Assembly: GCA_028583605.1 (NCBI GenBank) | Contig: CM053326.1 | Location: 31,665,431 to 31,729,430, forward strand | Direction of reading: 5' to 3' | From: Dastarcus helophoroides | Taxonomy: Eukaryota > Arthropoda > Insecta > Coleoptera > Bothrideridae | Length of the DNA stretch: 64,000 nucleotides | In this document: piece by piece, positions 1 through 11,062 of the stretch | How the letters are laid out: each line of letters begins with the position of its first letter | How positions within the stretch are numbered: position 1 is the stretch's first letter | The notes under the pieces: model-generated | The model's database searches: none | The model's input: only the letters and a program-made list of their open reading frames with translations | Told to the model about the DNA's origin: nothing | Made by a program: the position numbers and the translations under genes

Positions 1-165
1 TGTTGGCACATTATTTGTAAAGATAATAATCATTTTCAAGATTCTTTATAGATTATTTTAATGTAATTATTTCAAAGTTTCTTTTCTAAAGAAAAAGTAA
101 ATTGAAAATTAAAGAAAACTTATTGGAAATGGACAGCTGAAAAAATTGTATACATATTTTGAACT
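1..165 (+). repeat. Fragment of the foldback-element central spacer
   Basis: This stretch is clearly similar to the central, non-inverted part of the two foldback elements further on (about 6673-6836 and 11852-12010). Shared landmarks in the same order are TGTTGGCACAT, GTAAAGATAAT, GATTATTTTAATGTAATTAT, TTGGAAATGGA and AGCTGAAAAAA. It is more diverged than those two copies are from each other, and the similarity stops near 165 where T-rich sequence begins. It is probably a third, older or truncated copy whose other arm lies outside the window. Confidence 0.7.
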
Positions 166-2572
166 TTTATTTGAGAATTTGAATTACTTTTAAAACATCG
201 CATTTTTTTAAAATGCCGAATTTTTTTGAAATTTTCGATTATTTGCAAAATTTTTAATTTTTCCATTTTTTTTGTTAACTTTTTTAAACTTGTGACTTTT
301 TTGAAAGCTTTAACCTTTTAAAAAATTTGGATCATTTTTCAAAATTTTATTTTTTTGAAAGTTTTGAAGTTTTTAAAAAACGTTCGAGTTATTTCAAAAT
401 TTTAACTTTTCAAAACTTCTCCTTTTTCCAAATATCATTTCCTCAAAATTTGATCTTTTTTTGAAAATGACTTTTCTGATAATTTTGTCTTTTCTTCAAT
501 ATTCAGACTTCGACAATTTTGACTTCATAAATAATTATTTAAAACTCAAGTTAATGAAAATTAACATTTTTCCGTATTTCGATCTTTTTTTTTAAATTTT
601 GATATTTTTTTCAGATTGCCATTTTTAAAATAGTTTGACTTCCTAATAATTTTAACTTTTATTGAGTAAAGTGACCTGTTGAAAATTTAGGTTTTTTGAA
701 AAGAAATTCTTAAATTTCTTAAATCTCGACACTTTTTCAAAGTGTTAACTCTTTTTGAAATGTTAAATTTTTAAAAAATTTAGAATTTGATGATAATATC
801 GTCATTTTTTGAAATACTCGAATTTTTTGAAGAATGTCAAAATTTTTCAAATTTTTTGACTTTCTAGAAAATTTATAAAAATTTTAACATTTTTGAAAAT
901 TTCGATTGTCTTAAAATATATTGATTTCAAAATTTTCGACTCTGAAAATTTTAACTTTTTTTGAAAATTTCGACATTTTTCAACCTTCTCAATTTTTTTA
1001 AAAACTTTTATTGAAAATTTAGACGTCTTTTATAAATTTGAATTTTTTTGAAAAATTGGTCTTATTTTCAGATAGATATTCAATTTTATCGAAAATATCA
1101 TTCGCTCTAAATTTTGTCATTTTTTAAAATGTAAACTCACATTTTAAATACCTTATTTCTTGAAAATTTTGACTTTTTCAAAATTGAAATACGAATCTTG
1201 TTCCCTGAAACCAAGAAAGATTAAAAAACACAACAAAAGTTGGTCTTTTTAATTTCGACTTTTTTAAAATACCGTGTTATTGAAAATTGGCTTTCGAAAT
1301 TTCGATTCGATATTTTTTGGAAAGTATAGACTATTTTTTAAAATTTTACATTTACTTAGAATATAATAATAATTTAAGGGGTTGTTTAAACATTTGACTG
1401 TTCCTCGAAATTTTATTTTTTTAATTTAACTTTTTTCCAAAATTTCGTCTTTTTCGCAAAGTTTTAACTTTTATATAGTAAATTATACAAATACTTGCTA
1501 ATGGACACATAAAATTCTCCAAACTACGTATTAAAATATAAAATATAGTAACTACAAATTTTCGGCAAGTGTCAAATTGTCAATTATATAAACTTCACGA
1601 TTACAAATGAGTATATTCGCTACGATGCCAAGATGCCAACGGTGCCAATTCCCCGATACATATTTTGGAAAAGTAATCAGTGATTAAAATCCGATTACAT
1701 TTTTACTTACTCCATCTGGTCTCTAATATAGAGTTTAAAAAGACTTTTAAATCCGAATTTTCCGAATATTTTGATTTTTATTTCCACTTTTTTTAGAAAT
1801 TCGATTGTAAGTTCAAAATTAAATAATAAACTAAAAATTTGAAACGAAAACTACACATTTTAAGAAAATAAATAAAAAGTAAAAATAAACTTCCAAAATT
1901 TATTTCAAAAAATGTTGAAAATTATAATTCTCTTTTTTACTAAAATTTCAGATTCAATTCATTTTCAATTTTTTCTTAAAAGCAATACACATTTGTCGAT
2001 TTTAATAGTTTTATATATTGTTGAAATACATTTTCGACTTTAACCTAAAATTTCGACTTTTTCTACAATTTTTCAAAATTTTGGCCTTATTCTAAAACTT
2101 TAGATTTTTACGATATTTCGATTGTATTTATTTTTTTCAATTTTTCTCTAGTAAATTATAGCTTTCCCATATTTAGTAGAAATTGTGACTTTTTTTCAAA
2201 ATACTACTTCTAAATTTTTTCGAAAAATTTATAGCTTACACAGTTTATTTTTTCTTAAAAGTTTACAATTTTTTTAGAATATTTACCTCTTTCTCAAAAC
2301 TTCAATCATTCGAAATTTTCGTGTTATTTTCAAAATGATATAAGAACAACTGGAAATTTTGCTTTAACTTGTTTTATTTTTCCACAAACTCTGGGTTTTT
2401 TTTGAAATTTTTCCTGTCGTTCCAAAATTACAATTTTATATTTCTATTGCATTGCCACAAATTTTGATTGTAAACGTTTTCTATATAAAATACTTTTTTT
2501 GCGTATTTCCATTTTTTTGTAAAATTCTCAAAATTTAACTTTAAGTGGAAAATTACTATTTCACACTATCCC
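166..2572. repeat. T-rich degenerate simple-sequence block
   Basis: Almost continuous variants of a short theme, roughly TTTTTTGAAAATTTCGAC, on the plus strand. Runs of T alternate with AAAATTT cores and a recurring TCGAC or TTGAC. No open frame of note is present. A short non-simple part at about 1490-1720 has no recognisable content. One arm of the CGCGTTAGAGC-family palindromic repeat lies inside it (1196-1246). The block ends at a hAT-like terminus (2573-2619), suggesting that it may be the interior of a transposon. Confidence 0.7.
1196..1246 (+). repeat. Solo arm of the palindromic repeat family
   Basis: Matches the outer arm of the palindromic repeats at 16.6, 27.8, 32.6 and 36.5 kb. 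Shared landmarks are TTGAAATAC, CCTGAAACCAAGAAAGATTA and AAACACAACAAA. Only the outer half of one arm is kept. The CGCGTTTCG core and the second arm are missing. Confidence 0.7.
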
Positions 2573-2619
2573 AGAGGGCCCAAGGTGGCCCCCATAGTAA
2601 TTTTCTGGGTGCGTCCCTG
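2573..2619 (-). repeat. Orphan hAT-like transposon terminus
   Basis: Read on the minus strand this begins CAGGGACGCACCCAG and is followed by a G/C-rich stretch with GGGGGCC and GGGCCC. This resembles ends of non-autonomous hAT elements (CAGNG start, C/G-rich subterminal part). It marks the border between the T-rich block and the complex 5.2 kb duplicated segment. The matching left end is not visible in the window, so the call rests on terminal resemblance alone. Confidence 0.35.
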
Positions 2620-2699
2620 ATTCAAAGTTTTACTTATTTTAATTTCCATCGGAGAAATGCTTCCTGACTAGGTTTAGACTGGTTGCAACTACTGTTTTT

Positions 2700-4420
2700 T
2701 ATTTGGAATCAATAAAACCAAATAAATGGGATGCCAAAGCAATAGAATATCCTACGCTTTTTCATAACTTCTATAAAATAATCTCGCTCCACTGAATTGC
2801 GCTCTTTGAAAACCAAACGATATTATTATTTGTTTTCATAAGCCATGGGGGAGAAATGCTCTTTTCTTCTTTCTATCTTTCCATTTTAAGAAACATTTTA
2901 TATACGTATAGATACACAAATTGATTTAACTGCACGCCTTTGCGTGAAACGCGCATTATTGAAAAAGTTAAGTTTACTGTAAATATAAATACAAAAGCAT
3001 TCATTAATTCTAGTATATTTTATCAAAATATATTCCGCCAGTGAAGAATAAATCACCAGTGGAATCCATTACGTTCCTGAATTAACGTCATCTTGAAAAG
3101 AATTAAACGAATGGAATTAATTATAAGATTGATGGATTTCTCGAATCTTTTCCAACCATCCTGCTGCGGTGCTTTTTAAGATGTGGACTTAATCACCTAA
3201 ATTTATTCCCAACTTATATTTCTGTTTTAATCTTCTAATCAATAATTTCCACCCTCGATGAAATTAACATTAACGTTCTCTAGTAAACATTTACTTTGTC
3301 CTAACTCGAGGGATACTTTTATACGCGACCAAGTCAAAGACAAATCAAATGCGCCCAATCGACCGTTATCTTTTATTACAGAACTTTCATAATCGAAGCT
3401 TAACCGAATGGAATATCAAATAATGTCCAGTCGGAAATTTTCTGCAGTATAATGGAATTTAGTACTCGAGATTACGAATTCCAGAGGGGATGTTTTTACA
3501 AAACGAAATATGGTTCCAAGTGATCGACAATTTGCCGTTTTAAAATTACATTCTCTTTTACATTTGTTAAATGTTTTTACTGCTGGAATTTTAGGGTCAT
3601 ACTAAAAGTGGCCTTTTGATTATATTTGTTCGCTGTGGTGTTACTTGTACATTCCGTAACTCATTATATTAAAAAACTTTTTGACGATGTTTTATATCTG
3701 CTGGTATTTAAATTAAGTGGCAATTTTAATACAGAGAAGGGATAAATATTGTAGCGTTTCATTTGCTGGATTCGTTTTGATGGTTTATTATTGTCTCTCT
3801 CCTCATAAAAATAACCAATTTTTTTAGGTTTAAGTCGAGTGGAATTAAAAATAATAGGTAAACAATATTTAAAAATTTTAGAGCTTTAAATATACTTTTT
3901 CAGCATCACTAGTGCGATCTTTGAATAATATTCGGTAAATTTCAAAAGGGACTACCGAATTATATTGCTAGTTTTGATTGGCGAAAACTATCGACATAAT
4001 GTTTGACAATATATCTGTTTTAAGTTCGTCAAAGAATTTTTTAAGGTTGATTGTTTAAAAAAATTTCGACTTTTTTTGTCGAATATTCAGTTTTTCGTTT
4101 TACAGAAAATTTTCACTTTTATGGAAAATGTTTCGAAAAAAGTCAAATCTTCCAACTAAAGAACAAATATTTTGACTATAACCCATTGTCGTGATTTTTT
4201 TTAGACAACTTCTAAATTAACTACTTTTTTAAAATTCCAAATCTAACCTTGTCATTTTATTTTTTATTTTAAATTTTAATTCAAAAGAGAAAAATTAAGG
4301 TTTACACAAAATGTATAAATTTCAAGTAAAAACTTTGAAGAAAAAATTATGTTGTTAACAAAACATCAAAATTTCGACATTCATCTCAAAATTTAATATT
4401 TTTTTAATATTCAATATCTT
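2700..4420. other. Complex AT-rich DNA without recognisable gene (recurs at 7908-9561)
   Basis: This stretch has normal complexity and many non-repetitive 10-mers, unlike its T-rich surroundings. Both strands carry frequent stops and no frame long enough to interpret. The first ~1.1 kb is nearly invariant between the two tandem units. That could mean recent duplication, gene conversion or constraint; the sequence alone does not distinguish these. Confidence 0.5.
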
Positions 4421-4579
4421 CTTATGCACAGACCAATAGGTTTGAACATTTATTATATTCGAAGTTTGGAAACCAAATACCGGTTTCGATGTTGTAAGAT
4501 CTCGTCAAGATCGAAACCGGTCTTTGATTTCCAAACTTCGAATCTAATAAATGTTCAAACCTATTGGTCTGTGCATTAG
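4421..4579. repeat. 157 bp palindrome (short foldback), unit 1 copy
   Basis: Two inverted arms of about 68 bp (TGCACAGACCAATAGG ... CCTATTGGTCTGTGCA) flank a ~20 bp spacer. Near the centre, on the minus strand, lies TTGACGA, then a short stem-capable GATC/ATC pair, then GAAACCGG. This is close to the CTGANGA...GAAAC hammerhead core except for the first base. The arrangement resembles tail-to-tail ends of Penelope-like elements; that link is an inference. Confidence 0.8.
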
Positions 4580-5880
4580 AATCCTTGTCTTCTGGGAACT
4601 TTCCTAGAGAGCAACCGCTAGGTGGCAATGTTTCAACTGTTGGTAGTTCAGCTACCTATGATTCACTAAACACGCCTGAAGGGCTGCATGAATTTGCAGT
4701 CTAGGTTGAATTCTACTTGCATTCGATATCTTATCAAAATTTCAAATTTAAACAAAATGATAAACCAGATCTAAATTCCTCTTACGAGTATAATTCTACC
4801 AACGAACTGCCCCAGCTTCACCCAGGTGACAATATTTGGACTACAATCTGAAATTATTTACTCGTATAAAGTGTGATAAGTACTTAAATTGTATTTTTAT
4901 TAATATTTCTCGGTATGTTTTTCTAATTTATTTTTTATTATTTTTGTAATTTATACTAAACACTTCTACTTTTAAACAAATCTCTTACCACATAATTTAC
5001 TGTTGTAATACCAAAATGATTAACAGAAAACATAGATTCAACCGATGTTTTCTATTTTTTGCGTTTCCCAAAATTCGTTGCTTTGTTTCTAAAACCGACT
5101 CATTTTCAAAATTTGACTTGTTACTCCAAATTTGCCTGCTTTAGAAAATCTCGACTGTTTTGCAAACTTCATTTTATTCTTTAAAAATCGTCTATTTTTT
5201 TCCGAAATATTCCCATATTTCTGGAAATTTAGCTTTTTGGAAATTTGTACTTTTTTTAATTTGACTTTCTGGAAGTATAGATTTGTCCGTCGAAAATTCA
5301 CATTTTGGTAAAAATGCAATTGATCTTTGAGAAAAACATTTTAAGGCTGTCTCAACTTTTTCAAAAAATGCGTCTTTGCTTTTTGCAAAATTTCGAGCTA
5401 TTTGCAAAATGCCACTTTATTTAATAAATTACTTTTTTTCAACTCTTTAAATTGTAACTTTTCCTCGAAATTTCGATCTTATTTTCAAAATTCAATTTTT
5501 CCGAATTATGCCACCTTTTTCAGAAATCGACTTTTTCTGAAAATGTTGACTTTTATTTAATAGCAACTTCCTGCAATTTTAACGTGTTTCCCAAAATTCC
5601 AGGTTTTATGTTTTCGCAGATTTTGACTTTTTTCTCAAAATTTATTTTTTTTTCGTAAGTTTAACTTCATTACTAAAACTTAATTTCTTTAAATCTAAGT
5701 TTAATTGGGTGATTTCCAGTTATCACATATTTAAAAGTTTTTAATTTTTTTATTCGCTTTTTCCGAAATTATTCTCAAATTTTACATTTTTTGAAAGTTT
5801 CGATTTTTTTATTTCGTATTGTTCTCGAAATTTCAAACACGTTTATATTTAATGTTTTTTTTTCATAATTCAAGATCCAT
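4580..5880. other. Non-coding sequence and T-rich tract (recurs at 9721-11062)
   Basis: 4580-5040 is ordinary AT-rich DNA with no recognisable gene. About 5040-5870 is T-rich simple sequence with the AAAATTTCGAC theme. Short open frames of 70-80 codons on the minus strand here are only translations of the low-complexity repeat (rich in K, F and N) and are not supported as genes. Confidence 0.6.
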
Positions 5881-7760
5881 TTTCTAATCCAGGCAATAAG
5901 CCTAAGATAAATAAAAATAATATAGTAAGTTAGATTTGAGAATTCTTTCTGCATTCGAATTCTGATGACCCAAAGATCATTCATTGCTACTAAGACGAAG
6001 TTGCTCGACACGCCTTGACCCCTTAGTCTTTAAAACAACCCCCAAAAGGTGATGTTTTGCAAAGAAATTCCTAAAGTTGAGAAAATCAACGGCAAATTGC
6101 CTCGGAGATGCATCCTAGGAAATTATTTGGGTCGCTGATCACGAATCCGTGGTTGGTTAAGTCGCTGATTAAAAATCTGAGATCTATTTTTCGAAAAAAC
6201 TCATTTCCCGGCCAGAAAATTGTGACAATTTTTGAATATCCTAGTGCGCTTGTTGGGGTTTTGAGACAATATAATTAACCTTTTTTTAATTGTGTCTCAG
6301 GTTTTTTGGGTCACTGATGAAAAATCCCAGGCTTGCTTTTCCGAAAAACTCATTTTTCGGTCCAAAAATTAAAAAATATGACCCATTTTAAGTGTTTTGA
6401 GACAATGGTTGTAACATTTTACTCAAAACGATGGTCTAGGGGTTTTTGGAGTCGCTGATTAAGAATCTGGGGTCTCTTTTGCCTAAAAAACTTAGTTTTC
6501 GGTCAAAAAATTAAGCAAATTTGCCATTTTAGAAAACGTTTTTCAAGGATTTTGAAATAACACAACTCATTTTTTCCATTTAATTATATATGGAAGGGTT
6601 TTCGAGTCGAGATAAAAAAAATTGAGTTTTGTTTTTGCGGAAAAATTTGCCGTGATGGAAAAATTGGAAAAATGTTGGCACATTTTTTGTAAAGATAATT
6701 ATTATTTTCAGATTCTTTGAAGATTATTTTAATGTAATTATTTCAAAATTTCTTTTCTTTTTCTTTTTTTTAAATTAAGCATTAAAGAGAACTTGTTGGA
6801 AATGGATAGCTGAAAAAAATTGTACGCATATTTTATATACCTGAGTCAATAAATGAAGGGGTCTACTTATATATGTTGTTTCTATATTATTGAAACTAAA
6901 AATACCCATACTTATTACTAAAAGGTGAAAAATAAAAAAAATTTATTGTTTTTCTTTATTTTTCGGTCATATGCCGAGTTTTGCGGAAATACAGACCTCG
7001 GATTCTCGGATTAATTAGCGACCTCGAAAACCCCTAAGACACCGTTTTTGAATAAATGTCTTAAAACACCTAAAATGACAAATTTTTCCGACTTGGAAAA
7101 ACAGATCTTAGATTCTTAATCAGTGACCCTGAAAACCTTTAAGACACCGTTTTGAATAAAAATTTTACAACGTTGTCTCAAAACACCTAAAATGGCGAAT
7201 TTTTTTTATTTTCCGACCGGAAAATGAGTTTTTGGGAAAACAAGCCTCGGATCACTGACACAAAAAACACCCTTAGGCACAATTTTGAAAAAAAGGTTCA
7301 TCATATTGTCTCAAAACCCCAAAAAGCCCACTAGGATATTTAAAAATGTTCATGATTTTCCGACCAAGAAATGAGTTTTTCGGAAAAACAGATCTCGGAT
7401 TTTTAATCAGTGATCCCGAAAACCCCTAGGACACTGTTTCGAGAAAAAATTTTACTACATACAAGCAATGAGTTTTCTGGGAAACCAACCACCAATTTGT
7501 GATCAGCGACCCAAATAACCTTCTGGGTTGCATTTCCGAGGCAATTTGAATTAATTTTTCCGACTTTGGGAATCTCTTAGCGAAGCGCCCCATGGTTGTT
7601 TTCAAGATTGAGGGGTAAAGGAGGGTCGAGCGACTTCGTCTTAGTAGCAGTAAATGATCTTTGGGTCATCAGAAATCGAATGCAGAAAGAATTTTGAAAA
7701 TCTAACTTACTATATTATTTTTATCCATTTCCCGGCTTATTGCCTGGATTATTCTATAAA
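5881..7760. mobile_element. Foldback-like element with tandem-repeat inverted arms, unit 1 copy
   Basis: Two long inverted arms, about 5881-6660 and 6960-7760, match after reverse complementing. The outer end reads AATCCAGGCAATAAGCC, then ATTCTTTCTGCATTCGA and GATGACCCAAAGATCATT. Inward of this each arm is a series of degenerate repeats of roughly 130-160 bp, marked by GGTCGCTGATTAAGAATC, TTTTTCGGTCGGAAAA, TTTTGAGACAA and CAAAACGGTGTC. About 300 bp of unrelated spacer separates the arms. No transposase frame is present. Long inverted repeats made of tandem repeats are the hallmark of Foldback and Galileo-type elements; membership is inferred from structure only. Confidence 0.75.
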
Positions 7761-9095
7761 ATTTCTTTTTGTCCTTAAAATTATTTTTTTCAAGTACAGA
7801 CTATTCTCAAAATTTATTGTTTTGTGTAAAACTCGCACCCTAGTTTGACAATTTCCTCAAAATTTATTTTTTCTTTCGGTTATACAATTTTCCTCAAACC
7901 TGATTTTTATTTGGAATCAATAAAACCAAATAAATGGGATGCCAAAGCAATAGAATATCCTACGCTTTTTCATAACTTCTATAAAATAATCTCGCTCCAC
8001 TGAATTGCGCTCTTTGAAAACCAAACGATATTATTATTTGTTTTCATAAGCCATGGGGGAGAAATGCTCTTTTCTTCTTTCTATCTTTCCATTTTAAGAA
8101 ACATTTTATATACGTATAGATACACAAATTGATTTAACTGCACGCCTTTGCGTGAAACGCGCATTATTGAAAAAGTTAAGTTTACTGTAAATATAAATAC
8201 AAAAGCATTCATTAATTCTAGTATATTTTATCAAAATATATTCCGCCAGTGAAGAATAAATCACCAGTGGAATCCATTACGTTCCTGAATTAACGTCATC
8301 TTGAAAAGAATTAAACGAATGGAATTAATTATAAGATTGATGGATTTCTCGAATCTTTTCCAACCATCCTGCTGCGGTGCTTTTTAAGATGTGGACTTAA
8401 TCACCTAAATTTATTCCCAACTTATATTTCTGTTTTAATCTTCTAATCAATAATTTCCACCCTCGATGAAATTAACATTAACGTTCTCTAGTAAACATTT
8501 ACTTTGTGCTAACTCGAGGGATACTTTTATACGCGACCAAGTCAAAGACAAATCAAATGCGCCCAATCGACCGTTATCTTTTATTACAGAACTTTCATAA
8601 TCGAAGCTTAACCGAATGGAATATCAAATAATGTCCAGTCGGAAATTTTCTGCAGTATAATGGAATTTAGTACTCGAGATTACGAATTCCAGAGGGGATG
8701 TTTTTACAAAACGAAATATGGTTCCAAGTGATCGACAATTTGCCGTTTTAAAATTACATTCTCTTTTACATTTGTTAAATGTTTTTACTGCTGGAATTTT
8801 AGGGTCATACTAAAAGTGGCCTTTTGATTATATTTGTTCGCTGTGGTGTTACTTGTACATTCCGTAACTCATTATATTAAAAAACTTTTTGACGATGTTT
8901 TATATCTGCTGCTATTTAAATTAAGTGGCAATTTTAATACAGAGAAGGGATAAATATTGTAGCGTTGCATTTGCTGGATTCGTTTTAATGGTTTATTATT
9001 TTCTCTCTCATCCTAAAAATAACCAATTTTTTTTAGGTTTACATCGAGTGAAGTAAAAAATAATAATTAAACAATATTTAAAGATTTTAGAGCTT

Positions 9096-9097
<2 letters not shown>

Positions 9098-9141
<44 letters not shown>
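9098..9141. repeat. (TA)n microsatellite
   Basis: About 22 uninterrupted TA dinucleotides. Unit 1 of the tandem duplication lacks them at the equivalent place (about 3893), so the tract is specific to unit 2. Confidence 0.97.
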
Positions 9142-9143
<2 letters not shown>

Positions 9144-9561
9144 GTAAATTTCGAAAGGGACTAACGGAGTATATTGATATTTTTGATTGGCGAAAACTAT
9201 CGACATAATATATCTGTTTCAGGTTCATAATTTTTTTAGGTTAATTGTTTAGCAAAATTTCGATTTTTTTGTCGAGTTTAACACTCAGAACAGAAAGTGT
9301 TCACTTTCATAGAAAATGTTGCGAAAAAAGTCAAATATTCCAACTACAGAACAAATATTTTGACTATAACCCATTGCCGTCATCTTTTTTTGGATAAATT
9401 TGAAATTTGTACTACTTTTTTAAAATTCCCAATCTAACCTTGTCATTTTATTTTTTATTTTAAATTTTAATTCAAAAAAGAAAAGCTAAAATTTACACAA
9501 ACATCAAAATTTTGACATTCATCTCGCTATTTAACATTTTTTTTTTAATATTCGATATCTT

Positions 9562-9720
9562 CTAATGCACAGACCAATAGGTTTGAACATTTATTAGATT
9601 CGAAGTTTGGAAACCAAAGACCAGCTTCGATCTTATTGGATCTCGTCAAGATCGAAATCGGTCTTTGGTTTCCAAACTTCGAATCTAATAAATGTTTAAA
9701 CCTATTGGTCTGTGCATTAG
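9562..9720. repeat. 157 bp palindrome, unit 2 copy
   Basis: Counterpart of 4421-4579. Here the outermost bases are perfectly inverted (CTAATGCACAGACC ... GGTCTGTGCATTAG). The centre differs by several substitutions, which shows the two copies have been evolving separately. Confidence 0.85.
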
Positions 9721-11062
9721 AATCCTTGTCTTCTGGGAACTTTCCTAGAGAGCAACCGCTTTGCTAGGTGGCAGTGTTTCAACTGTTGATAGTTCAGCTA
9801 CCTATGATTCACTATACACGCCTGGAGGGCTGCATGAATTTGTAGTCTAGGTTATATTTTACTTGGATTCGATATCTTATCAAAATTTCGAATTTAAACA
9901 AAATGATAAACCAGATCTAAATTCCTCTGAATATAATGCTACTAACGAACTGCCCCAGCCTCGCCCAGGTGACCATATTTGGACTACAAACAGAAATTAT
10001 TTACTCGTATAAAATGCGGTAAGTACTTAAATTTTATTTTTATTAATATCTCGGTATGTTTTGGTAATATATTTTTTATTAATTTTGTAATTTATACTAA
10101 ACAGGTCTACTAGATTTAAATAAATCTCTTACCACCTAATTTACTGTTATAATACCAAAATAATTAACAGAAAATATAGATTCAACCGATGCTTTCTATT
10201 TTTTGCTTTTCTCAAAATTCGTTGCCCTTTTTCTAAAACCAACTCATTTCCAAAATTTGACTTTTTACTCCAAATCTGCCTGCTTTAGAAAATCTCGACT
10301 CTTTTCCAAACTACATTTTATTCTTTAAAAATGGTCCATTTTTTTTTTTCAAAATATTCCCATTCTTCTGGAAATTTGGCTTTTTGGAAATTTGTACTTT
10401 TTTTAATTCGACTTTCTGGAAGTATAGATTTGTCCGTCGAAAGTTCACATTTTGGTAGAAATGTAATTGATCTTTGAGAAAAACATTTTAAGGCTATCTC
10501 AACTTTTTCCCAAAATGCGTCTTTTCTTTTTTTAAAATTTCGAGCTATTTGCATAATGCCACTTTATTTAATAAATTACTTTTTTTTCAACTCTTTAAAT
10601 TGTAACTTTTCCTAGAAATTTTGTTCTTTTTCTCAAAATTTCGATCTTATTTTTAAAAATCAATTTTTCCGAATTATGCCACCTTTTTCAAATATCGACT
10701 TTTTCTGAAACTGTTGACTTTTATTTAATAGCAACTTCCTGTAAATTTAACGGGTTCCCCAAAATTCCAGATGTTATGTTTTCGCAGATTTTGACTTTTT
10801 TCTCAAAATTTATTTTTTTTTTCGTAAGTTTAACTTCATTACTAAAACTTAATTTCTTTAAATCTAAGTTTAATTGGGTGATTTCCAGTTATCACATATT
10901 TAAAAGTTTTTAATTTTTTTATTCGTTTTTTCCGAAATTATTGCATTATTTTTCTCAAAATTCACATTTTTTTGAACGTTTCGATTTTTTTATTTTGTAT
11001 TGTTTTCAAAATTTCAAACACGTTTTATATTTATGTTTTTTTTTTCATAATTCAAGATCCAT

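Larger units (their letters stand above)
2696..7903. repeat. 5.2 kb tandem duplication, unit 1
   Basis: The sequence starting TTTTTATTTGGAATC here recurs at 7904 and is followed by the same succession of sequence for about 5.2 kb. The unit contains complex sequence with no clear gene (2700-4400), a ~157 bp palindrome, a T-rich tract and a 1.9 kb foldback element. Identity to unit 2 is very high over about 2700-3780 and 5880-6830, with only a handful of changes, and visibly lower over about 3840-4420 and 6840-7900. Both units are in the same orientation. A haplotype collapse or assembly duplication cannot be excluded. Confidence 0.93.

Noticed and set aside
5089..5407. Overlapping 70-76 codon lysine/phenylalanine-rich frames (also 10318-10554)
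   Set aside because: They lie in T-rich simple sequence, overlap each other in different frames and recur only because the 5.2 kb unit is duplicated.
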